From Clostridium_AT radicumherbarum (GTDB lineage Bacteria > Bacillota > Clostridia > Clostridiales > Clostridiaceae): DNA of 64,000 bases. The position numbers and the translations under genes were made by a program. The notes under the pieces were generated by a model, which did no database searches, was not told the DNA's origin, and saw only the letters and a list, made by a program, of their open reading frames with translations. The DNA lies in assembly GCF_045310525.1 (NCBI RefSeq), contig NZ_JBJHZY010000001.1, positions 186,001 to 250,000 of the forward strand. Reading direction: 5' to 3'. How positions within the stretch are numbered: position 1 is the stretch's first letter; each line of letters opens with the position of its first letter. Shown piece after piece: positions 58,064 to 64,000 of this stretch.

Positions 58064-59253
58064 AATTTACTAGACTAGTAAAGATGGCATTATCATCCGT
58101 ATGGAACAATAAAATGAGATCCTTTCTTACAATGCTTGGTATAATTATAGGTATATCCTCTGTAATTATATTAGTAGGAATGGGTCAGGGAACTCAAAAA
58201 CAGATAAGTGATCAAATAGAAAAATTAGGAACGAATTTGATTACAGTAACTATTACGGGAAGAAGGACTCCTTCAATCTCAGATTCAGAACTTGCAGTTT
58301 TAAAGACTCAGCCTGGTATAAAGGAAATAGCACCGCAGCTTAGTTCAGGCAGTGTAAATATTAAAGCAGGAGATAAAAGTGCAACAACTTCCTTGGAAGC
58401 TTCTACACCAAATTATTCTGAAATAAGAAAAATTAACGTAGCTTCTGGCAGGTTTATAAATCAAAGAGATGAAGATAATAGATTTAAGGTTGCTGTAATA
58501 GGACCTGAAACAGCACAAAATATTTTTGGTAATACAAACGTTGTTGGTAATACTATGTATGTAAATGGAATTCAATTTACTATTGTTGGTGTTTTAGAAT
58601 CCCAAGGTACCTCAGCTATGGGGTCAAGTGATGATAGAATTATAGTTCCGCTTTCTACAGGAGAAAGGTTACTTCAAACAACAAAAATTAATAACTATTA
58701 TATAGAGGCAGAGAGTAAGGATACAGTTGATGAGGCAATGTCATATTTAACTTTATTCTTAAATAATAAATACAAAATTAGTAATAATAGCAATGTAAAT
58801 ACAAGAAACTATTATAGAGTAATGAATCAAACAAGTATTCTAGATACTGCAAATGCTACTAATCAAAGTATGACAGCAATGCTAGGCGGTATAGCAGCTA
58901 TATCACTACTAGTTGGCGGTATCGGTATAATGAACATAATGCTTGTATCAGTAATTGAAAGAACAAGAGAAATAGGAATTAGAAAGGCAATTGGGGCAAA
59001 AAGAAGAACTGTTCTTCTGCAATTCTTAATTGAAGCAGCAAGTATAAGCAGCTTAGGAGGTATTCTTGGAGTTCTCCTTGGATATTTAGGTTCCTATTTT
59101 GGACCAAAGCTTTTTGGCAAAGTAATATTAATGTCGAATAGTATCGTAATAGAAGCCTTTATTTTTTCAGTAGTAGTGGGTATAATTTTTGGTATATACC
59201 CTGCAAATAAAGCCTCCAAGTTAAACCCAATCGATGCCTTAAGATTTGAATAA
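58060..59253 (+). CDS. MacB-like ABC permease, second cassette
   Basis: A 397-residue permease with one N-terminal and three C-terminal helices around an extracytoplasmic MacB_PCD domain. It is very similar to the permease at 50294 across its whole length (for example LGTNLITVTITGRRTPSISD; RTREIGIRKAIGAKRR). It forms the pump with the two genes before it. Confidence 0.92.
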   Translation: MKFTRLVKMALSSVWNNKMRSFLTMLGIIIGISSVIILVGMGQGTQKQISDQIEKLGTNLITVTITGRRTPSISDSELAVLKTQPGIKEIAPQLSSGSVNIKAGDKSATTSLEASTPNYSEIRKINVASGRFINQRDEDNRFKVAVIGPETAQNIFGNTNVVGNTMYVNGIQFTIVGVLESQGTSAMGSSDDRIIVPLSTGERLLQTTKINNYYIEAESKDTVDEAMSYLTLFLNNKYKISNNSNVNTRNYYRVMNQTSILDTANATNQSMTAMLGGIAAISLLVGGIGIMNIMLVSVIERTREIGIRKAIGAKRRTVLLQFLIEAASISSLGGILGVLLGYLGSYFGPKLFGKVILMSNSIVIEAFIFSVVVGIIFGIYPANKASKLNPIDALRFE

Positions 59254-59260
59254 GTAATGT

Positions 59261-59353
59261 TAAACACGGAATATAGGTTAAGCACCGAAGACGCTGAAGG
59301 GTATGCGATTTAGTACTTTAAGAGTTTTGTGTAATAGGCTATATTTCGTGTTT
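59261..59353 (+). repeat. Intergenic repeat bounded by a 15-base inverted repeat
   Basis: AAACACGGAATATAG (59262-59276) is nearly complementary to CTATATTTCGTGTTT (59339-59353), with one G-T wobble. The inside carries AAGCACC, GAAGACG and CTGAAGGGT in the order also found at 1041-1085. It lies between the permease gene and the response regulator. Confidence 0.5.
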
Positions 59354-59374
59354 TATTTTAAGGAGATTTTGAAA

Positions 59375-60073
59375 ATGAAAGAAAAAATTTTGGTTGTAGA
59401 TGATGAAGATAGAATGAGAAAGCTTATATGCGCTTACTTAATAAAAGAAGGTTATGAAACTATAGAGGCAGAAAATGGTGCTCAAGCTCTTAATTTGTTT
59501 AAAAGCCAAAGCACACAACTTGTTATATTAGATGTAATGATGCCTGTAATGGACGGTTTTACAACCTGCAGAGAGCTTAGAAAGATTTCGAATGTACCAA
59601 TTATTTTTTTAACTGCAAAGGCTGAAGACGAAGATAAATTAATTGGCTTTGAGCTTGGAACTGATCATTATATATCAAAGCCTTTTAATATGAGGCTGCT
59701 CTTAGCAAAGGTGAAATCACTGCTTAATAGAGCTTATTATTCCGATACTCAACCTAAGAAGGAACATTTTTTTGATGGATTATCTATAGATGAGCTCTCT
59801 CATAAAGTATCCATAGGTGGCACCACACTAAATTTATCGCCAAAAGAATATGACTTATTACTATATTTCGTAAATAATAAGGGAATAGTTTTAACCAGAG
59901 AAAAAATTTTAGATTATATCTGGGGTGTGGATTTTTATGGGGATTATAGAACAGTAGACAGTCATATAAAAAGACTAAGAGAAAAGCTTGGTGAAAAAGC
60001 TTCTTTAATTTCAACTGTAAGAGGCACAGGATATATTTTTGAGGGAAAACATGATGAAAAGAACTTTAATTAG
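59375..60073 (+). CDS. OmpR/PhoB-family response regulator
   Basis: A 232-residue regulator: receiver with Asp9/Asp10, Asp53 (LDVMMPV) and Lys (YISKPF), and winged helix with VLTREKILDYIWG and DYRTVDSHIKRLREKLG. The ATG at 59375 follows AAGGAG at the right distance; an in-frame ATG 24 codons earlier lies inside the intergenic repeat. It overlaps the following kinase gene and probably controls the second efflux cassette. Confidence 0.93.
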   Translation: MKEKILVVDDEDRMRKLICAYLIKEGYETIEAENGAQALNLFKSQSTQLVILDVMMPVMDGFTTCRELRKISNVPIIFLTAKAEDEDKLIGFELGTDHYISKPFNMRLLLAKVKSLLNRAYYSDTQPKKEHFFDGLSIDELSHKVSIGGTTLNLSPKEYDLLLYFVNNKGIVLTREKILDYIWGVDFYGDYRTVDSHIKRLREKLGEKASLISTVRGTGYIFEGKHDEKNFN

Positions 60074-61577
60074 TATAAGAAATAAATTCACAAATAATAT
60101 GAGTATAACAAAGAAGTTATTTGCCATAACAGCCCTTATTTTTGCAATATTTATTATTGGTACTCTGCTTATTCAATCTCTTTTCTTTGAAAGATTTTAT
60201 GTATATAGGAAAAAAACTGATTTAGCAGTAACTATTGATAAGTTTAAGACAGAATACGACAAGACTAAAAGCGATGATGAATCAGCTCAATTAATTGATG
60301 AATATGAAACTAATGGAAATATAAAAATAGTTATTTTAGATAGCTCTAATAGACTAAAATTTTTAACAAAGAATTCGGGATATAGAACAGATGTAAGTAA
60401 AACAAGAGAATTAACACAATTCATTCAAGCCTTTGCAAGTGATAATGGAATGGTTGCAAATTTAAAGCAGAGTAATAGCTCCATTACAGAGATGCCTCGG
60501 ACCATAGATGGAACGGTAAAAAACATATTTTATATAACAGCTGATAAACAGAAGGATGAAGTGATTTTTGCTGTAACCTCCTTGCAGCCCGTTAATGAAG
60601 CTGTCTCAGTAATTAAAGGTCTGTATGGCTATTTTTGCATAGGAGCAATTTTCATAATTGTAATTCTCTCTTTAATATACTCTAATATGATTGCAAAACC
60701 TCTTGTGAAGATAAATAAAGTGGCAACTAAAATGGCCAATTTAGATTTCAATGAAAAATGTGAAGTTAAAAGCAAGGATGAAATCGGAAATGTTGCTTCT
60801 TCTCTTAACTTTCTCTCGGAGAATTTAGGTAATGCATTGACCTCTCTTAAAGAAGCTAATGCAAAGCTTGAAAGAGATATTGAAATGGAAAGAAATTTGG
60901 AGAAAATGAGAAAGGAATTTGTTGCTTCAGTGTCTCATGAACTCAAAACTCCAATAACACTTATAGATGGCTATGCTGTGGGCTTAAAAGATAATATATT
61001 CGAAGATGTAGATAAGGACTATTATCTTGATATTATTATAGACGAAACAGAAAAAATGGGAAACCTGGTATCTGAAATGCTTGATTTATCTCATTTAGAA
61101 TCAGGAAGTTTTAAGCTTTCAAAACAGAAATTTAATATAACAGAGCTTATTAAACTTACCTTGAATAAATATGAGGCAATTTTTGATGAAAAAGAAATTA
61201 AATTAGAAACGAACCTTGCTAAAGAAGTGATGGTTTTTGCTGATTGGAACAGAATGGAGCAGGTACTTACCAATTATATTACTAATGCTATACGACACGT
61301 TGAAGATAGGGGACATATTTATATAAATACAAAAGAAGAAGAAAAGGAAATATCAATTGAAATTGAAAATACTGGCTCTAATATTCCGGAAGAAGATTTA
61401 CCTAAGCTTTGGGATAGATTTTACAAGGTAGATAAATCAAGGAATAGAAAGCTAGGGGGTACTGGGATAGGACTTTCTATAGTTAAAAATATACTGCTTC
61501 ATCATAGTTATAGTTTTGGAGCAAAAAATACAGATAGAGGTGTAATATTTTATTTTAAAGTTCCAAAAGAAATATAA
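60051..61577 (+). CDS. Sensor histidine kinase
   Basis: A 508-residue kinase: helices at about 22-45 and 190-213 flank a 145-residue extracytoplasmic domain; HAMP; a coiled coil; HisKA with His296 (SVSHELKTP); HATPase_c with ENTGSNIPEED and GGTGIGLSIVKN. The ATG at 60051 with GAGGG upstream is chosen over an in-frame TTG at 60039. It overlaps the regulator gene by 23 bases. Confidence 0.93.
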   Translation: MMKRTLISIRNKFTNNMSITKKLFAITALIFAIFIIGTLLIQSLFFERFYVYRKKTDLAVTIDKFKTEYDKTKSDDESAQLIDEYETNGNIKIVILDSSNRLKFLTKNSGYRTDVSKTRELTQFIQAFASDNGMVANLKQSNSSITEMPRTIDGTVKNIFYITADKQKDEVIFAVTSLQPVNEAVSVIKGLYGYFCIGAIFIIVILSLIYSNMIAKPLVKINKVATKMANLDFNEKCEVKSKDEIGNVASSLNFLSENLGNALTSLKEANAKLERDIEMERNLEKMRKEFVASVSHELKTPITLIDGYAVGLKDNIFEDVDKDYYLDIIIDETEKMGNLVSEMLDLSHLESGSFKLSKQKFNITELIKLTLNKYEAIFDEKEIKLETNLAKEVMVFADWNRMEQVLTNYITNAIRHVEDRGHIYINTKEEEKEISIEIENTGSNIPEEDLPKLWDRFYKVDKSRNRKLGGTGIGLSIVKNILLHHSYSFGAKNTDRGVIFYFKVPKEI

Positions 61578-61702
61578 TTATATTATATATGATGTTTACA
61601 ATTTATTTACCTAATTGTGATACATCTGTCATATGACTTCAATAATATAAGACTGAAGCAAATATCTACAACTTTTACTTGAGCATTATAGGAGATTGGG
61701 TT

Positions 61703-62686
61703 ATGGGGAAAATTAAATATTTAAAAAGTCTGGGTATATGCTTATTTATTATTACATTAATTTATACTCAGACTGCCTGCACAAATAATAAGCTTGCAAC
61801 TGACAGTACGAGTATTATTAGGGATAATGTTACTACCTCAAATGGACAAACAGTTAATGAAGCAGATAGTAATAATGATAATAATGACATTATGATAATG
61901 GAAAAAAAGGCACTGCTTGTAAGCTTAAATGAAAAGTCTGTTGAGTTTGAGAACAAGAGAACTGAGCTTGAAAGCCAAATTAAGGCCTATTTAGGTAACA
62001 ATATCAATATGGTAGGCTTATCCTATTATGATATTAATTCTGGTAAAGAAATAATAATAAATGGAGATAAAACCTTTCTAGCGGCCAGCACAGTTAAAGT
62101 TCAAATGAATATGGTACTGGATGATATGATTCAAAATGGTACAGTAAGTGAAAATGAAAGCCTACAGTACACAGATGACAGCTTTGAAGAAGGAACAGGA
62201 ATACTGCAGTCTCAGGATTTATCAAAGCCCATTTCTTTATCATTATTAAGTGATTATTCTATAATTTACTCAGATAATATTGCTACAAACATGATTATTA
62301 AAAGAATTAATTACTATAATATGAGAAATATGATTGATGCTAAACTTGGACATGCAACTGATAAATCTGGTAACTTTATTACGGCTACTGATGAAACAAC
62401 CTTATTAAAACAGCTATATGAAAATGTAAACAATAACACATATTATTCTAAAATTATTGATGATATGAAAAATACAGAATTCCATGATAGATTAGATCTT
62501 TATTTGCCCTACAATATTGTTGCCCATAAAGTGGGGAACTATGACAGCTATGTTAATGATGTAGGTATAATCTATACTGAAAATCCTTACATTTTAAGTA
62601 TTTACACCAATGGCTTGGATAATGCTAATGAAGTTATTGCTCACATTTCGAAAATGATTTATGATTTCCAGGTAAATTATAATTAA
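61703..62686 (+). CDS. Lipoprotein with class A beta-lactamase-like fold
   Basis: A 327-residue lipoprotein (lipobox ending TQTAC, Cys26). It carries the serine-hydrolase motifs of the beta-lactamase/penicillin-binding group: Ser129-x2-Lys132 (STVK), SDN at 190-192 and Lys276-Val-Gly (KVG) in place of KTG. It may hydrolyse a beta-lactam or a peptidoglycan peptide; with KVG and no clear ExxLN deacylation motif, antibiotic hydrolysis is unproven. The ATG at 61703 with AGGAG upstream is chosen over an in-frame TTG. Confidence 0.78.
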   Translation: MGKIKYLKSLGICLFIITLIYTQTACTNNKLATDSTSIIRDNVTTSNGQTVNEADSNNDNNDIMIMEKKALLVSLNEKSVEFENKRTELESQIKAYLGNNINMVGLSYYDINSGKEIIINGDKTFLAASTVKVQMNMVLDDMIQNGTVSENESLQYTDDSFEEGTGILQSQDLSKPISLSLLSDYSIIYSDNIATNMIIKRINYYNMRNMIDAKLGHATDKSGNFITATDETTLLKQLYENVNNNTYYSKIIDDMKNTEFHDRLDLYLPYNIVAHKVGNYDSYVNDVGIIYTENPYILSIYTNGLDNANEVIAHISKMIYDFQVNYN

Positions 62687-62703
62687 AAAGTGGAGGCTTA
62701 ATA

Positions 62704-63396
62704 ATGAAAAAAGCAATTAGTTTAATAGCAATATCAATTTTAACTGCATCTTTATTATTTGGATGTAAGGCAAAGACAGTTGACAACCAAAATAATGGTG
62801 CTAATCAAAACAGTACAGCTCAAAATGGTCAAAATCAAGGTAATTCTAATGGAAGAGGCCAGTTTCAAAGGGCTGATTTATCAGGACAAGTAGTAAGCAT
62901 AAAGGGAAATGCGGTAACAATAAAGGTTATTAAGCAGCCTCAGTTTACGCAGCAAAATGGAAATAACAATAATGGCAGCAGCAACGGTAACGGAAATAAC
63001 AGTTCAAACAATAACAGTAACAATAATAACAACAATAATACTGGTAATAACAATAATCCTAATTCGAATAACGGCAACGGTAATAATCAAGGACAAAGAC
63101 CAAGAAGACAGCTGGAGTTTACAGGTGAAACAAAAACTATAACAATTCCTGATGGAACTTCAATAACTACAATGGTAAGAGGAAATCAAGGCAGACAAAC
63201 AGAGCAGTTAAAGGTTTCAGATTTAAAGGCAAATGATATATTACAGATTTGGTATGCAGATAAGAATAAAGGCACCTTTTCTAAAATAACTGTGCAGGAA
63301 TACGGCGTAAATGGCAATGGAGGAAACGGAAATAACAGCAATAGCAATAGCAATAATAACAGTAACAGCAGCAATCAAAGTAGTAGTTCAACTTAA
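62704..63396 (+). CDS. Asn/Gly-rich lipoprotein of unknown function
   Basis: A 230-residue lipoprotein (lipobox LLFGC, Cys21). A beta-rich core (about 60-80 and 135-200: LSGQVVSIKGNAVTIKVI; GETKTITIPDGTSITTMV; LKANDILQIWYADKN) is split and ended by long Asn/Gly/Ser runs, encoded by AAT/AAC repeats. The core resembles small OB-like or DUF5666-like domains, with low certainty. It may be a partner of the upstream lipoprotein; 17 bases separate them. Low-complexity length is prone to slippage. Confidence 0.7.
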   Translation: MKKAISLIAISILTASLLFGCKAKTVDNQNNGANQNSTAQNGQNQGNSNGRGQFQRADLSGQVVSIKGNAVTIKVIKQPQFTQQNGNNNNGSSNGNGNNSSNNNSNNNNNNNTGNNNNPNSNNGNGNNQGQRPRRQLEFTGETKTITIPDGTSITTMVRGNQGRQTEQLKVSDLKANDILQIWYADKNKGTFSKITVQEYGVNGNGGNGNNSNSNSNNNSNSSNQSSSST

Positions 63397-63433
63397 TTAT
63401 TAAAATAAATCAATGAATATACAGGAGATACTT

Positions 63434-63478
63434 AAAAACGCGGAAAGAATTTCTAAAATTTCTTCCGCGTTTTTCTTT
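63434..63478. terminator. Bidirectional terminator
   Basis: AAAAACGCGGAA pairs with TTCCGCGTTTTT around a short AT-rich centre, between the lipoprotein and the convergent ABC ATPase. Confidence 0.88.
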
Positions 63479-63558
63479 GAATTTTACTTGTATAGTGTCA
63501 AAGATTTCAATAGGGATTCTCGGAATGCTATTTACCATCCTGTAATTTAAAACAACTC

Positions 63559-64000
63559 TTAATTTAAAATAAATTTTTTAATTCTCTCATTTCCAGAATC
63601 ATTAAAGAAAACTTCCTTTTGGCCTTCCTCTATTATTTCACCATTTTCAATAAAAATAATTCTATCTGCCACCCTTTCAGCTAACTTCATATGGTGGGTT
63701 ATGATGAGTACAGCCATATTATCTTTTGCTAGACTTTCTATAGACTTTGCTACACTCTCTGTAAGCTCAGGGTCTAGTGCAGAGGTAGGTTCATCAAAAC
63801 ACATTATTTTAGGACTAAGTGCACAAGCTCTAGCTATAGCAACTCTCTGCCTTTCACCACCGGAAAGCTCACAAGGATAGGAGTTTAGACGGTCTTTAAG
63901 ACCTAGGCTGCTTAATAATTCTACTGCTTTTTCTATTGCTTCCTTTTTTGAAACCTTATAGGCGTTTATAGGTGCCTCAATAACATTTTCTAGAGCAGAT
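63559..64000 (-). CDS. Amino-acid ABC transporter ATPase (partial, N-terminus outside window)
   Basis: The C-terminal 147 residues of a polar-amino-acid (GlnQ/HisP-type) ATPase. Visible are the LENVIEAPINAYKVSKKEA segment, the signature LSGGERQRVAIARA, Walker B IMCFDEPTSALDPE with the family D-loop, and the H-loop ITHHMK. The Walker A part lies beyond position 64000. It would energise uptake of an amino acid with a permease and a binding protein outside this window. Confidence 0.9.
   Translation of the reverse strand, partial: SALENVIEAPINAYKVSKKEAIEKAVELLSSLGLKDRLNSYPCELSGGERQRVAIARACALSPKIMCFDEPTSALDPELTESVAKSIESLAKDNMAVLIITHHMKLAERVADRIIFIENGEIIEEGQKEVFFNDSGNERIKKFILN

Overview
The window is AT-rich DNA from a spore-forming, anaerobic Firmicute, most likely a member of the Clostridia. 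Supporting signs are strong AGGAGG-type ribosome binding sites, frequent TTG starts, an alpha/beta-type small acid-soluble spore protein, a YtaF-type sporulation membrane protein, and a six-subunit energy-converting [NiFe] hydrogenase (Ech). No transposase, prophage, rRNA, tRNA or CRISPR array was seen. I cannot name the species.

Layout. 1-7.5 kb: a gene start cut by the window edge, a DedA protein, ytaF, and the echABCDEF operon on the minus strand. 7.5-12.3 kb: three tandem paralogues of a small unrecognised (possibly Sm-like) protein, a spore DNA-binding protein, a 2-hydroxyacid dehydrogenase, a YitT protein and two small proteins. 12.3-24.2 kb: a two-component system, a two-repeat lipoprotein, the copper set csoR-copA-copZ, a cell-wall amidase, an unusual HMA-TauE/SafE-cupredoxin fusion, and small Met-, His- and Cys-rich exported or membrane proteins. 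Five promoters here share one spaced motif (TTCATA-N5-half-site-N9-TATAAT-like) and probably form the regulon of the two-component system. 24.5-36.2 kb: a CDGSH protein, a manganese efflux operon behind a yybP-ykoY riboswitch, a Fur-box-preceded FTR1 iron permease with its lipoprotein, an ABC exporter, a LysM-DUF1259-DUF1259 protein, an amino-acid-permease-like protein fused to Ig-like repeats, and a CsoR-family repressor with a His-tailed EamA transporter.

36.2-42.3 kb is an arsenic island in two operons: marR-arsM-arsN, and arsR-arsD-arsA-arsC-acr3 behind a paired ArsR operator. arsD stops at a TGA lying exactly where a C-terminal cysteine is expected, with GCGDGCC still in frame behind it. 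42.5-46 kb: a PadR regulator with a membrane partner, a paired fluoride channel (crcB) and rarA. 46-63.4 kb: two paralogous MacA/MacB-like efflux cassettes, each next to its own two-component system, with a glycosyltransferase, a chemotaxis receptor, an amidase-domain protein, a beta-lactamase-fold lipoprotein and an Asn-rich lipoprotein. The window ends in a partial amino-acid ABC ATPase.

Two families of small hairpin repeats sit between genes of the ech, cop, ars, manganese and other operons. Both begin and end at Shine-Dalgarno-like sequences, so each copy supplies the ribosome binding site of the gene after it. Together with the arsD TGA, the permease fusion and the shared promoter motif, these are the most unusual signals here.
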